A stretch of 64,000 nt of DNA from Betaproteobacteria bacterium. Lineage in GTDB: Bacteria > Pseudomonadota > Gammaproteobacteria > Burkholderiales > Rhodocyclaceae. This document shows positions 8,424 through 16,815 of this stretch, piece by piece. Made by a program: the position numbers and the translations under genes. Under the pieces are notes generated by a model. It saw nothing but the letters and a program-made list of their open reading frames with translations, was not told where the DNA came from and did not search any database. The stretch's first letter is position 1, and each line of letters opens with the position of its first letter. The stretch is taken from positions 248,001-312,000 of the forward strand of contig JADIYD010000006.1 of NCBI GenBank assembly GCA_016705475.1, in the 5' to 3' direction.

Positions 8424-9467
8424 TCAGTCCGAGGCAAAAATGCTGCCCAGCTTGTCCATTTTTTCCAGAGCCAGACCACAACCACGTGCCACGCAGGTCA
8501 GCGGCTCGTCGGCGACGATCACCGGCAGGCCGGTCTCTTCCATGAGCAGACGGTCGAGGTCGCGCAACAGGGCGCCACCACCGGTCAGGACCATGCCCTT
8601 TTCGGCGATGTCGGCGCCGAGTTCCGGCGGGGTCTTTTCCAGCGCAGACTTGACCGCGGAAACGACCTGATTGAGCGGGTCGGTCAGCGCTTCGAGGATT
8701 TCGTTGGAGGAAATCGTGAACTTGCGCGGAATGCCTTCAGCCTTGTTGATGCCGGAGACTTCCATTTCCTTGACTTCGGCGCCCGGGAAGGCTGAGCCGA
8801 TGGTCTTCTTGATGTTTTCGGCGGTGTTCTCGCCGATCATCATGCCGTAGTTGCGGCTGATGTAATTGATGATCGCCTCGTCGAGCTTGTCACCGCCGAC
8901 GCGTACGGAACCGGCATAGACCATGCCGCCGAGCGAGATGACGCCGACTTCGGTCGTGCCGCCGCCGATATCGACGACCATCGAGCCGGTCGCTTCGGAA
9001 ACCGGCAGACCGGCACCGATCGCGGCAGCCATCGGCTCCTCGATCAGGTAAACCTGGCTGGCACCGGCGCCGAGGGCGGATTCGCGAATGGCGCGACGTT
9101 CGACCTGGGTCGAACCGGACGGCACGCAGATGATGATGCGCGGGCTCGGGCTGAACAGCTTCGAGTCATGCACCTTCTTGATGAATTGCTTGAGCATCTG
9201 CTCGGTGACGGTGAAGTCGGCAATAACGCCGTCCTTCATCGGGCGGATAACGGTAATGGTGCCCGGTGCCTTGCCAAGCATGTCTTTGGCTTCGCGGCCG
9301 ACGGCCTGGATGGTTTTTTTGGCGTTGGGTCCGCCTTCGAGGCGGATGGCGACGACCGACGGCTCGTCCAGAACGATGCCACGCCCACGGACGTAGATCA
9401 GCGTGTTGGCGGTACCAAGGTCAATGGCGAGGTCGTTGGAGAAGTATTTGCTGAGGAAACCGAACAT
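8424..9467 (-). CDS. mreB: Rod shape-determining protein MreB (actin-like)
   Basis: Actin-fold ATPase that forms membrane-bound filaments orienting wall elongation. The 347-residue product has phosphate-1 motif IDLGTANTLIY, phosphate-2 VVDIGGGTTEVGVIS, adenosine motif LTGGGALLRDLD and the N-terminal amphipathic start MFGFLSKYF. Length is exactly that of the family. It is the first gene of the mreBCD-mrdA-rodA-rlpA operon, divergent from gatC across about 100 bases. Confidence 0.97.
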   Translation of the reverse strand: MFGFLSKYFSNDLAIDLGTANTLIYVRGRGIVLDEPSVVAIRLEGGPNAKKTIQAVGREAKDMLGKAPGTITVIRPMKDGVIADFTVTEQMLKQFIKKVHDSKLFSPSPRIIICVPSGSTQVERRAIRESALGAGASQVYLIEEPMAAAIGAGLPVSEATGSMVVDIGGGTTEVGVISLGGMVYAGSVRVGGDKLDEAIINYISRNYGMMIGENTAENIKKTIGSAFPGAEVKEMEVSGINKAEGIPRKFTISSNEILEALTDPLNQVVSAVKSALEKTPPELGADIAEKGMVLTGGGALLRDLDRLLMEETGLPVIVADEPLTCVARGCGLALEKMDKLGSIFASD

Positions 9468-9532
9468 GTATGCTCCGCTTGGGGGGTGCGGTAGAGAAAA
9501 CTTTTATGATACCTTATAACGCTTCCCATTTT

Positions 9533-9560
9533 AAGACTTTGTGCACTGCAATAAAGTCTT
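9533..9560. repeat. Inverted repeat in the mreB-gatC divergent region
   Basis: AAGACTTT (9533-9540) and AAAGTCTT (9553-9560) form a perfect 8-bp inverted repeat with a 12-base spacer. It ends 8 bases before the gatC ATG where a ribosome binding site would lie, and no good Shine-Dalgarno is seen there. It may be an operator for either promoter or a hairpin in the gatC leader. No T-run follows, so it is not a terminator. Confidence 0.6.
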
Positions 9561-9568
9561 CAGACCTC

Positions 9569-9856
9569 ATGTCGCTCACATTAGAACAGGTTAAACGCAT
9601 CGCCCATCTCGCCCGAATCGAGATTAGTGACGCCGAGGCGCTGACCACGCAGGGCCACCTCAACGGTATTTTTCAGCTGATTGAAGAGATGCAGGCGGTC
9701 GATACTTCTGGCGTCGAGCCGATGGCGCACGCTCAGGATGTCAGCCAGCGCCTGCGCGCGGATGCCGTGACGGAAGGTGATCGTCGTGCCGCCTACCAGG
9801 CTGTTGCACCGGAAACCGAAGCCGGCCTCTATCTCGTGCCGAAGGTGATCGAATGA
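9569..9856 (+). CDS. gatC: Asp-tRNA(Asn)/Glu-tRNA(Gln) amidotransferase subunit C
   Basis: Small scaffold subunit (95 residues) of the GatCAB complex, which amidates mischarged Glu-tRNA(Gln) and/or Asp-tRNA(Asn). It opens MSLTLEQVKRIAHLARIEIS, the family hallmark, and ends APETEAGLYLVPKVIE. The ATG at 9569 matches the family N-terminus; a longer frame from 9470 has no support. It overlaps gatA by four bases. Confidence 0.95.
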   Translation: MSLTLEQVKRIAHLARIEISDAEALTTQGHLNGIFQLIEEMQAVDTSGVEPMAHAQDVSQRLRADAVTEGDRRAAYQAVAPETEAGLYLVPKVIE

Positions 9857-11307
9857 TCAACGCCAGCCTCAAACAACTGTCGCAGGCGCTCGCGGCCAAG
9901 CAGATTTCCAGCGTTGAGCTGTCGACGCTCTTCCTTGACCGCATTGAACGCCTGAATCCGACGCTCAACGCCTTTGTTACGGTCGACCGGGAAAAAAGCC
10001 TGAAAATGGCCATTGCCGCCGATGTGCGCATTGCTGCCGGCACGGCCGGCCCGCTGACGGGCATTCCCATCGCGCAGAAAGATATTTTCTGCGCCGAGGG
10101 CTGGACGACGACCTGCGGCTCAAAGATGCTTGCCAATTTTGTCTCGCCCTATGACGCGACAGTGATCCATAAAATGCATGCCGAAGCCGGCCTGGTTTCG
10201 CTGGGCAAGACCAACATGGATGAATTTGCCATGGGTTCGTCGAACGAAACCTCGTTCTTCGGCCCGGTACGAAATCCGTGGGATTCCAGCCGGGTTCCCG
10301 GTGGCTCTTCCGGTGGTTCGGCTGCTGCCGTGGCCGCCCGTCTGGCGCCGGCCGCAACCGGCACCGACACCGGCGGCTCGATCCGCCAGCCGGCGGCGCT
10401 GTGCAATCTGACCGGCCTCAAGCCGACTTACGGTGTGGTTTCGCGTTACGGCATGATCGCCTTCGCCTCCTCGCTCGACCAGGCCGGCCCAATGGCCGCC
10501 AGCGCCGAGGATTGCGCACTGCTGCTCAACACCATGGTCGGCTTCGACGAGCGCGATTCAACCTCGCTGGATCGCCCGGTCGAGGACTACACCCGCGATC
10601 TGGAAAAGCCGCTGAATGGCCTGCGTATTGGCCTGCCCAAGGAATTTTTCGGCGAAGGCTGCGATGCCGAGGTGATGGCTGCCGTCCGTGCCGCTATAGC
10701 CGAATACGAAAAACTGGGTGCGACGACGGTTGAAGTCTCGCTGCCCAACTCGCATCTGTCGGTGCCGGCGTATTACGTCATCGCGCCGGCCGAGGCCAGT
10801 TCCAATCTGTCGCGTTTTGACGGCGTGCGTTATGGCTATCGCGCGCCGGAGTACGACAACCTGGAACAGATGTACGAAAAGACCCGCGCCCAGGGCTTTG
10901 GCGCCGAGGTTAAACGTCGCATCATGATCGGCGCCTACGTGCTGTCGCATGGCTACTACGATGCCTATTACCTGCAGGCCCAGCGCATCCGTCGCCTGAT
11001 CGCCGACGACTTCGTCGAAGCCTTCAAGCACTGCGACGTGATCATGGGGCCGACCTCGCCGTCCACCGCCTTCAAGCTCGGTGAAAAGGCGGCCGATCCG
11101 GTCCAGATGTACCTCTCGGATATCTACACCATCGCCGTCAATCTGGCCGGTCTGCCGGGCATGTCGGTCCCCTGTGGCTTTGTTGACGGCTTGCCGGTCG
11201 GCCTGCAGCTGATCGGTAACTATTTCGCCGAAGGTCAGTTGCTCAACGTTGCTCATCGCTACCAGCAGGCCACCGACTGGCATCAGCGTTGGGCGGTCGT
11301 CGAATAG
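9853..11307 (+). CDS. gatA: Glutamyl-tRNA(Gln) amidotransferase subunit A
   Basis: Amidase subunit that releases ammonia from glutamine for GatB. The 484-residue product has the Ser-cisSer-Lys triad of the amidase signature family: Lys in IPIAQKDIFC, cis-Ser in PGGSSGGSAAAVAA and nucleophile Ser in TGTDTGGSIRQPA. It overlaps gatC by four bases. Residues about 42-53 (TVDREKSLKMAI) are encoded by a copy of the dispersed element. Confidence 0.97.
   Translation: MINASLKQLSQALAAKQISSVELSTLFLDRIERLNPTLNAFVTVDREKSLKMAIAADVRIAAGTAGPLTGIPIAQKDIFCAEGWTTTCGSKMLANFVSPYDATVIHKMHAEAGLVSLGKTNMDEFAMGSSNETSFFGPVRNPWDSSRVPGGSSGGSAAAVAARLAPAATGTDTGGSIRQPAALCNLTGLKPTYGVVSRYGMIAFASSLDQAGPMAASAEDCALLLNTMVGFDERDSTSLDRPVEDYTRDLEKPLNGLRIGLPKEFFGEGCDAEVMAAVRAAIAEYEKLGATTVEVSLPNSHLSVPAYYVIAPAEASSNLSRFDGVRYGYRAPEYDNLEQMYEKTRAQGFGAEVKRRIMIGAYVLSHGYYDAYYLQAQRIRRLIADDFVEAFKHCDVIMGPTSPSTAFKLGEKAADPVQMYLSDIYTIAVNLAGLPGMSVPCGFVDGLPVGLQLIGNYFAEGQLLNVAHRYQQATDWHQRWAVVE
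9977..10011 (+). repeat. Dispersed core-plus-A/T-tract element, copy 2
   Basis: TTACGGTCGACCGGG, then AAAAAA, GCCTG, then AAAATGG. Inside gatA, read as TVDREK, the same frame as in rlpA. The second A/T tract is short. Confidence 0.75.
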
Positions 11308-11309
11308 GC

Positions 11310-11843
11310 ATGTGGCGGCGCCTGCTGCTTGTGGTTGTTCTGGCAGCGGCCGGTTGCGCCGAGGTCGAGAAGCAGCCGGAACCCGTCGCTGTCGAAGAGC
11401 CGGTAATCGAGAAGCAGGCTGCTGAAAGCAAGGAACCGAAGTTCAAGAACTCGACGCTCAAGTATCTGGCCAACCGCAATCTCAAGCCTCAGCCGACACG
11501 CCCGCTCAATGTTCGCTCGCGATGCAACCACCGGGACGCGATCGGGACGCAGACGCGGCTAGATCTGCTAGTCAAGGAAGCGTCGGTCAAGACCTTCGTT
11601 GCCGAGGTCAGCATGAAGGGGCACGGCAGCTGCCGGTTTGACCTGAACGAGTTCGAGCAAGTTGAAAAAATGCCGCAAGCCCTGCTCCGCCACAAGAAAC
11701 AGTCGGATTGTCTGGTTCGCATGTGGGAGCAGGGGCCAAAAGTAACGATTGCATTTAACAGTTGTCCCAAGTCCTGCGATGGGCAGGCCTTCGACTATCT
11801 TTGGCCGATCATGGTCGAGGCGAAGAACGGACGTTGTTTCTGA
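11310..11843 (+). CDS. Small lipoprotein of unknown function between gatA and gatB
   Basis: I do not recognise this family. The 177-residue product has a signal peptide with lipobox VLAAAGC (Cys16), an acidic Pro/Glu-rich spacer and a C-terminal region with five cysteines (SRCNHRDAIG, HGSCRFDL, QSDCLVRMW, NSCPKSCDGQ and the final RCF), suggesting disulfides in the periplasm. ATG 11310 lies two bases after the gatA stop; the frame ends 13 bases before gatB. An unrelated lipoprotein inside a core translation operon is odd; it may be a recent insertion that keeps co-transcription. Confidence 0.75.
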   Translation: MWRRLLLVVVLAAAGCAEVEKQPEPVAVEEPVIEKQAAESKEPKFKNSTLKYLANRNLKPQPTRPLNVRSRCNHRDAIGTQTRLDLLVKEASVKTFVAEVSMKGHGSCRFDLNEFEQVEKMPQALLRHKKQSDCLVRMWEQGPKVTIAFNSCPKSCDGQAFDYLWPIMVEAKNGRCF

Positions 11844-11856
11844 AACGGATGAAGCT

Positions 11857-13311
11857 ATGACTCAGTGGGAAGTGGTAATCGGCATCGAGACGCACGCGCA
11901 ACTGGCGACGGTTTCGAAGATTTTTTCCGGCGCCGCGACGGCTTTTGGTGCGGAACCGAACACGCAGGCATGCGCGGTCGATCTCGCCTTGCCGGGCGTT
12001 TTGCCCGTGCTCAACAAGAAGGCGGTCGAGTGCGCCATTCGCTTTGGTCTGGCCATCGGCGCCGACGTCGCGCAGAAGTCGGTTTTTGCTCGCAAAAACT
12101 ATTTCTATCCGGACTTGCCCAAGGGCTATCAGATTAGCCAGATGGACCTGCCGGTCGTCGTTGGTGGCAATATCACGCTGCAGGTCGGGCAAGGTGACAA
12201 GGCTTACGAAAAAGTCGTCCGCCTGACGCGTGCCCACCTCGAAGAGGATGCCGGCAAGTCGCTGCATGAAGACTTTCAGGGCAAATCGGGCATCGATCTC
12301 AACCGCGCCGGCACCCCGCTGCTTGAAATCGTTTCGGAGCCGGACATGCGATCAAGCGATGAGGCCGTTGCCTACGCTAAGTCGCTGCACGCGCTGGTAC
12401 AGTGGATCGGCATTTGCGATGGCAACATGCAGGAAGGCTCCTTCCGCTGTGACGCCAACGTCTCGGTGCGCCCGAAGGGCCAGGCCGAATTCGGCACGCG
12501 CCGCGAAATCAAGAACCTGAACTCCTTCCGTTTTCTCAAGGAAGCCATCGACTTTGAAGTCCAGTGGCAGATCAACGAAATTGAGGAGGGCCGTCGAATC
12601 CAGCAGGCCACCGTACTGTTCGATCCGGATAGTGGCGAAACCCGCATGATGCGCAGCAAGGAAGACGCGCACGACTACCGTTATTTCCCTGATCCGGACC
12701 TGTTGCCGCTGGTTATTTCGCGCGAATGGATTGCCCGCGTCCAGAGCGAACTGCCGGAACTGCCGGTGCAGATGCGCGAACGCTTTGTCAGAGAATTCGG
12801 GCTATCAAACTACGATGCATCGGCGCTGACGGCCAATTCCGAAATTGCCGCTTTTTTCCAGTTGACCGTGGGAGCCGCCGGAAAGCAGAACGCCAAGCCC
12901 TGCGCCAACTGGATCATGGTCGATCTCGCTGCCCGTCTCAACAAGGAAGGCAAGGACATTGCGGAATCGCCGGTGTCGGCGGCTCAACTGGCTGGTTTGA
13001 TCCAGCGCATCGCCGACAACACCATTTCGAACAACATCGCCAAGAAGGTTTTCGAGGCCCTGTGGAATGGTGAAGGGGCGACTGCTGACGAAGTCATCGA
13101 CAAGCAGGGGCTCAAGCAGATCACCGACAGCGGTGCCATAGAATCATTGGTCGATGAAGTCCTGGCGGCGAATCCCGCCAATGTCGCCGAGTTCAAAGCC
13201 GGCAAGGAAAAGGCGTTCAATGCCCTGGTCGGTCAGGTCATGAAGGCCGCCAAGGGCAAGGCCAATCCGCAGCAGGTCAATGACCTGCTCAAGCAAAAAC
13301 TGGCAGGCTGA
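11857..13311 (+). CDS. gatB: Asp/Glu-tRNA amidotransferase subunit B
   Basis: Kinase/transamidase subunit that activates the misacylated tRNA and receives ammonia from GatA. The 484-residue product starts MTQWEVVIGIETHAQL and carries KNYFYPDLPKGYQISQ, EEDAGKSLH, DLNRAGTPLLEIVSEPD and CDANVSVRP; the tail domain ends in the tRNA-binding GatB/Yqey region. ATG 11857 is preferred over an upstream frame from 11749, which overlaps the lipoprotein gene. Residues 328-341 coincide with the dispersed element without changing the apparent domain length. Confidence 0.96.
   Translation: MTQWEVVIGIETHAQLATVSKIFSGAATAFGAEPNTQACAVDLALPGVLPVLNKKAVECAIRFGLAIGADVAQKSVFARKNYFYPDLPKGYQISQMDLPVVVGGNITLQVGQGDKAYEKVVRLTRAHLEEDAGKSLHEDFQGKSGIDLNRAGTPLLEIVSEPDMRSSDEAVAYAKSLHALVQWIGICDGNMQEGSFRCDANVSVRPKGQAEFGTRREIKNLNSFRFLKEAIDFEVQWQINEIEEGRRIQQATVLFDPDSGETRMMRSKEDAHDYRYFPDPDLLPLVISREWIARVQSELPELPVQMRERFVREFGLSNYDASALTANSEIAAFFQLTVGAAGKQNAKPCANWIMVDLAARLNKEGKDIAESPVSAAQLAGLIQRIADNTISNNIAKKVFEALWNGEGATADEVIDKQGLKQITDSGAIESLVDEVLAANPANVAEFKAGKEKAFNALVGQVMKAAKGKANPQQVNDLLKQKLAG
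12838..12872 (-). repeat. Dispersed core-plus-A/T-tract element, copy 3
   Basis: On the minus strand: CTCCCACGGTCAACTGG, AAAAAA, GCGGC, AATTTCGG. The copy lies antisense within gatB, which reads it as FFQLTVG. Strong core with one mismatch. Confidence 0.8.
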
Positions 13312-13950
13312 TCAGCGGCTTGGCGCGGGCGCGGTGGGCGCTAATGGCCGCCGCGTCAGTTCGAAATAGCGTTTGCGGTCGGTGTCGTACTTGGCCTTGA
13401 TGACGTCGAACTCCCGCTTCTTGATGTCGAGCAAGTCCTGTTGCAGCTTGATCTCGTGGTCAAGGGCACGCAGATCTCTTTCAAGGTCTGGCGGCAAAGC
13501 CTTTTTCTTGTAGAACTCAGCTTCGTCTTCGAATTTTTTGCGTTTGGTGCGAGCCTGGTCGATACGCGTGATGGTCGCCAGAATGGCCAGATTAACGTCT
13601 GCCTCTGCCTTGCGCTGGGCAAGATCGATATCCTCAGGCATCGAATAGGTGTCGAGCAGGGCCTGGTCACGCCGCCGCTGTTCGCGACTGGCATTTTCAA
13701 GCTGCTTACGTCGCTGATTTTCGAGAGCCTGTTCGGCCTTTTGTTCCGGTGTCAGCGCTGCGCCAACTTCCTTGACGATATTGCCGCCACTGTCGAGCAC
13801 ACGATAGGCACGTCCCCGGCACTGCTCTGGCAACATGTCGCCGCAGACCCGGCGACCCGTGCTGGGATCATTACAGCAGTAAAACTCTCCCGCCGCCAGG
13901 GCTGAGCCAAGCGAAATCAACAATAGAGGGGCGAGGAATAGTTTACGCAT
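13312..13950 (-). CDS. Secreted coiled-coil protein of unknown function (DUF4124-like N-terminus)
   Basis: The 212-residue product has a cleavable signal peptide (MRKLFLAPLLLISLGSALAA), then a short Cys-containing segment (EFYCCNDPSTGRRVCGDMLPEQC) resembling DUF4124-type periplasmic proteins, and a long charged helical stretch (about 65-195) predicted as coiled coil. ATG 13950 lies within the last codons of pyrE (8-base overlap); an earlier start would extend into pyrE. Co-transcription with pyrE is likely, but no functional link is evident. Confidence 0.8.
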   Translation of the reverse strand: MRKLFLAPLLLISLGSALAAGEFYCCNDPSTGRRVCGDMLPEQCRGRAYRVLDSGGNIVKEVGAALTPEQKAEQALENQRRKQLENASREQRRRDQALLDTYSMPEDIDLAQRKAEADVNLAILATITRIDQARTKRKKFEDEAEFYKKKALPPDLERDLRALDHEIKLQQDLLDIKKREFDVIKAKYDTDRKRYFELTRRPLAPTAPAPSR

Positions 13951-14584
13951 TGATGCCGTATTGCTCCCGGTAGCGCGTAACTGCGTCGCGGTGAGCGGCA
14001 AACTCCGGATGGTGGGCCAGGAAGGCCATCAGATCACTCAGTCCGGCCACGGCAATGACCGGAATGCCGTAGTCGCGCTGAACTTCCTGAACCGCCGACA
14101 GTTCGCCCTGGCCGCGCTCCTGGCGGTCCAGCGCAATTAACACACCGGCCGGGGTGGCGCCGGCGGCGCGAATCAACTCCACCGATTCACGAACCGAGGT
14201 GCCGGCCGAAATGACGTCATCAACAATCAGTACGCGACCAGTCAGCGGAGCGCCAACGATGTTTCCACCTTCGCCATGATCCTTGGCTTCTTTACGGTTG
14301 TAGGCGAAGGGGAAATTTCGGCCGCGTTGCGCCAGCGCCATGGTGATCGTTGCAACCAGCGGAATCCCCTTGTATGCCGGACCAAACAGCATGTCAAACT
14401 GGACGCCGCCGGCTTCGGCCGCTTTCGCGTAGAATTCGGCAAGACGGCCAAGCGAATTGCCGTCGTTGAACAAACCGGCATTGAAGAAGTAAGGCGAGAG
14501 CCTTCCCGCCTTGGTTTTGAATTCGCCAAAGCGCAGTACCTGGCAGCTCAGCGCAAATTCAATGAAATCCTGACGAAAATCCAT
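13943..14584 (-). CDS. pyrE: Orotate phosphoribosyltransferase
   Basis: Converts orotate and PRPP to orotidine 5'-phosphate in pyrimidine synthesis; soluble dimer. The 213-residue product has the PRPP-binding motif VLIVDDVISAGTSV, the flexible-loop region FAYNRKEAKDHGEGG and the N-terminal FIEFALSCQVLRFGEFKTKAGR. ATG 14584 gives the family length; the upstream extension is not homologous. It is divergent from the xthA gene, as often seen in betaproteobacteria. Confidence 0.96.
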   Translation of the reverse strand: MDFRQDFIEFALSCQVLRFGEFKTKAGRLSPYFFNAGLFNDGNSLGRLAEFYAKAAEAGGVQFDMLFGPAYKGIPLVATITMALAQRGRNFPFAYNRKEAKDHGEGGNIVGAPLTGRVLIVDDVISAGTSVRESVELIRAAGATPAGVLIALDRQERGQGELSAVQEVQRDYGIPVIAVAGLSDLMAFLAHHPEFAAHRDAVTRYREQYGINA

Positions 14585-14631
14585 ATTTTTCCATTCTATT
14601 CGGCCGGGAAAACCGGGCCGATCATTGCACA

Positions 14632-15429
14632 ATGTTACGCATCATCTCCCTGAATCTCAATGGTATCCGCTCAGCCTGGAGCAAAAATGTCCTGCCCTGG
14701 GCCACCTCGCAGAACGCTGACATTTTTTGCTTGCAGGAACTGAAGGCTCAACTGCCGGACTTGACGCCAGAAATGATGGCGCCGGATGGCATGCACGCGT
14801 TCTATCACTGTGCAGAGAAAAAGGGGTATAGCGGGGTTGGTATCTGGAGCCGACAAAAGCCAGATCGCGTGGTCGAGGGATTCGATGGCGGTGAGTTTGA
14901 TGCCGAGGGGCGCTATATCCGGGCAGATTTCGACAATTTGTCGGTGATATCGCTCTACCTGCCGTCAGGCTCGTCATCGCCGGAACGGCAGGAAGCAAAG
15001 TTCCGATTTCTGGATGTGTTTTTCCCGCAAATGTTGGCGCTGCGCGCCGAGGGGCGGGAAATCGTCCTCTGCGGCGACTGGAACATCGCGCATCAGGCCA
15101 TTGATCTGAAAAACTGGAAATCAAACCAGAAAAATTCTGGTTTCCTGCCTGAGGAACGCGCCTGGCTAAGCCGTGTGTTCGATGAACAGGGTTGGGTCGA
15201 CGTCTATCGCCGCCTTTACCCCGAAACAACGGATGCCTGCTACACATGGTGGAGCAATCGCGGTCAGGCATGGGCCAAGAATGTGGGCTGGCGGATTGAT
15301 TATCAGATTGCCACGCCGGGTGTTGCCGCCACGGCGGAAAAAGCCGACGTGTACAAGGCCGAGCGCTTTTCCGATCATGCGCCGTTAATCATCGATTACG
15401 ATGTTCAAATACCTATTCATGCGAATTGA
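14632..15429 (+). CDS. xthA: Exodeoxyribonuclease III / AP endonuclease
   Basis: Base-excision repair nuclease that cleaves at abasic sites and removes 3' blocking groups. The 265-residue product has the exonuclease-endonuclease-phosphatase fold with active-site motifs NLNGIRSAW, CLQELKAQ (Glu for Mg), LCGDWNIAH, GWRIDYQIAT and SDHAPLIIDY. Start ATG 14632 coincides with the family N-terminus. Confidence 0.95.
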   Translation: MLRIISLNLNGIRSAWSKNVLPWATSQNADIFCLQELKAQLPDLTPEMMAPDGMHAFYHCAEKKGYSGVGIWSRQKPDRVVEGFDGGEFDAEGRYIRADFDNLSVISLYLPSGSSSPERQEAKFRFLDVFFPQMLALRAEGREIVLCGDWNIAHQAIDLKNWKSNQKNSGFLPEERAWLSRVFDEQGWVDVYRRLYPETTDACYTWWSNRGQAWAKNVGWRIDYQIATPGVAATAEKADVYKAERFSDHAPLIIDYDVQIPIHAN

Positions 15430-15487
15430 TTTCGCTGCGCAGTAGGGATAATCTGTACTTCTGCTTAACTCACCAACGAGGTTGAAA

Positions 15488-15802
15488 ATGTCCGATGAAA
15501 TGACCGCCGCCAACAAGGAAAAGTTGGTTACCGATCTGAAGGTTGTGATCTCCGATACCGAAGAGCTGTTGCGCGCTACTGCCGGCGCGGCTGGCGAAAA
15601 AGTGACCGAACTGCGTGAGCGTCTGGGTGTTCGTCTGCGTGACACCAAGGAGCGCGTTCTTGACCTGGAAGCTGCGTTGGTCGACAAGACCAAGGCCGCA
15701 GCCCGCGCCACCGACGATTTCGTGCACGAAGAACCTTGGAAAGCCGTGGGCGTGGCTGCCGCACTGGGCCTCGCTCTGGGCGTGCTGATCGGCCGTCGCT
15801 AA
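15488..15802 (+). CDS. ElaB/YqjD-type (DUF883) membrane-anchored ribosome-associated protein
   Basis: The 104-residue product is helical and charged up to about residue 85 and ends in a glycine-zipper membrane anchor with two terminal Arg (GVAAALGLALGVLIGRR), the DUF883 pattern. E. coli relatives bind stationary-phase ribosomes at the inner membrane. A good ribosome binding site (ACGAGG) precedes ATG 15488. It heads a tight cluster with the YqjE- and YqjK-like genes. Confidence 0.88.
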   Translation: MSDEMTAANKEKLVTDLKVVISDTEELLRATAGAAGEKVTELRERLGVRLRDTKERVLDLEAALVDKTKAAARATDDFVHEEPWKAVGVAAALGLALGVLIGRR

Positions 15803-15806
15803 GCGC

Positions 15807-16214
15807 ATGGCTGAACAAGCAGGCGGTGAAGCGGGCCGCGAAGGCCTCTTTGCCGCGCTGAAGAATAGCGTCGCGACATTGATCGCGATTGCCAAGACGC
15901 GCGCTGAACTCCTTGTCACAGAGCTTGAGGAAGAGAAACTCCGCCTCATGTCCCTGTGGTCGAAGGCCATCGGCGCTGCGTTCATGCTTGCTGTGGGCGT
16001 TATTCTGGGAATTTTTTGCCTTGCACTGGCTTTTTGGGAGCACCGGATTCTGGTTCTCGGTGCCTTCGCCGTGCTGTTTATTGCTGGAGCACTTTTACTG
16101 ATTGCTTCGCTTAAACGGCAGACCGCCCAGCCAAGCAAGATGTTCCACGCCAGTCTGTCGGAACTGGAAGCCGACATGGCGTCGTTGCGTCGTTATCGCA
16201 ACAAGTCGGAATGA
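15807..16214 (+). CDS. YqjE-like phage-holin-family membrane protein
   Basis: The 135-residue product has two hydrophobic segments at about 48-70 and 77-98 (FMLAVGVILGIFCLALAFW, LVLGAFAVLFIAGALLLIASL) flanked by charged helices, the usual PF07332 (holin superfamily III) layout. It starts four bases after the DUF883 gene and overlaps the next gene by four bases. Molecular function is unknown; co-occurrence with ElaB/YqjD and YqjK points to envelope stress or stationary phase. Confidence 0.85.
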   Translation: MAEQAGGEAGREGLFAALKNSVATLIAIAKTRAELLVTELEEEKLRLMSLWSKAIGAAFMLAVGVILGIFCLALAFWEHRILVLGAFAVLFIAGALLLIASLKRQTAQPSKMFHASLSELEADMASLRRYRNKSE

Positions 16215-16504
16215 ATCCGAAATATATTGAACTGGCCACTCGGCATGGCGCCCTGAAGGCGCGCATTGATGAACAGCGCCGCACGCTGGCGCGCCACGCT
16301 GTTCCGCTTGAAGCTGCTATGGCCCGGGGCGATGCCGTCCTCAAGGGTGTTGACTGGTTAAAACACCATCCGGCGGCGGTCGGTGTCGCCGTTTTTGTCA
16401 CGGTTGTGGCGAGACCGAGACGCGCGTGGCGTTGGGCCAGGCGGGGATTGTTTCTTTGGCGTGGCTGGCTGGCTATCCGGAATTCCCTGATCGGTGTGCG
16501 TTGA
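16211..16504 (+). CDS. YqjK-like protein
   Basis: The 97-residue product opens MNPKYIELATRHGALKARIDEQRR and has one short hydrophobic segment (PAAVGVAVFVTVVARP) followed by a Trp/Arg-rich tail, as in YqjK family members found downstream of yqjD-yqjE. It overlaps the YqjE gene by four bases. Its last codons fall in a degenerate copy of the dispersed element. Confidence 0.75.
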   Translation: MNPKYIELATRHGALKARIDEQRRTLARHAVPLEAAMARGDAVLKGVDWLKHHPAAVGVAVFVTVVARPRRAWRWARRGLFLWRGWLAIRNSLIGVR

Positions 16505-16511
16505 CCGTGGG
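16479..16511 (-). repeat. Dispersed element, degenerate copy
   Basis: On the minus strand CACCCACGGTCAACG matches the core, but tract 1 is lost; AGGGAATTCC matches the far end at the right spacing. It spans the stop of the YqjK gene and the GTG start of the next gene. Weak copy, could be chance. Confidence 0.35.
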
Positions 16512-16815
16512 TGAATCAGCGGGTAACGAGACCGCCCTGCCAGGCTGGTGGCGGCAGATGGTGTCTTCGCAACGACGTCAGGCGCGCAGGATTCTGGCTG
16601 AACTGATCGCAACGCGCGGCATCATGCCGCTGTTGATGAAGGTTCGCAACGGTGGACGCTGGACGCCGGAAGAAAAGTTGGAGCTCATCCGACATTTGCG
16701 CCGCATGGTTCGTCTCTCGCCTTATCTGATAGGCCTGCTATTGCCAGGTTCCATCCTGTTTCTGCCCATTTATGCCTGGTGGCTGGACAGGCGCCGCCTC
16801 AGGCGGGGCGACTAG
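16507..16815 (+). CDS. LETM1-like short membrane protein (start uncertain)
   Basis: About 102 residues from GTG 16507; TTG 16501 or an ATG at 16426 inside the YqjK gene are alternatives. The C-terminal half (GGRWTPEEKLELIRHLRRMV, then one hydrophobic segment LIGLLLPGSILFLPIYAWWL and a basic tail) resembles the membrane-proximal part of LETM1-related bacterial proteins. The candidate GTG lies in the degenerate repeat at 16479-16511. The 3' end overlaps the convergent ampG by 17 bases. Confidence 0.6.
   Translation: MGESAGNETALPGWWRQMVSSQRRQARRILAELIATRGIMPLLMKVRNGGRWTPEEKLELIRHLRRMVRLSPYLIGLLLPGSILFLPIYAWWLDRRRLRRGD

Noticed and set aside
8409..8445. Possible dispersed-element copy between mreC and mreB (GCTGCGGTCAACGG)
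   Set aside because: Core partly matches but the first A/T tract is absent and the second is out of place; not counted as a copy.
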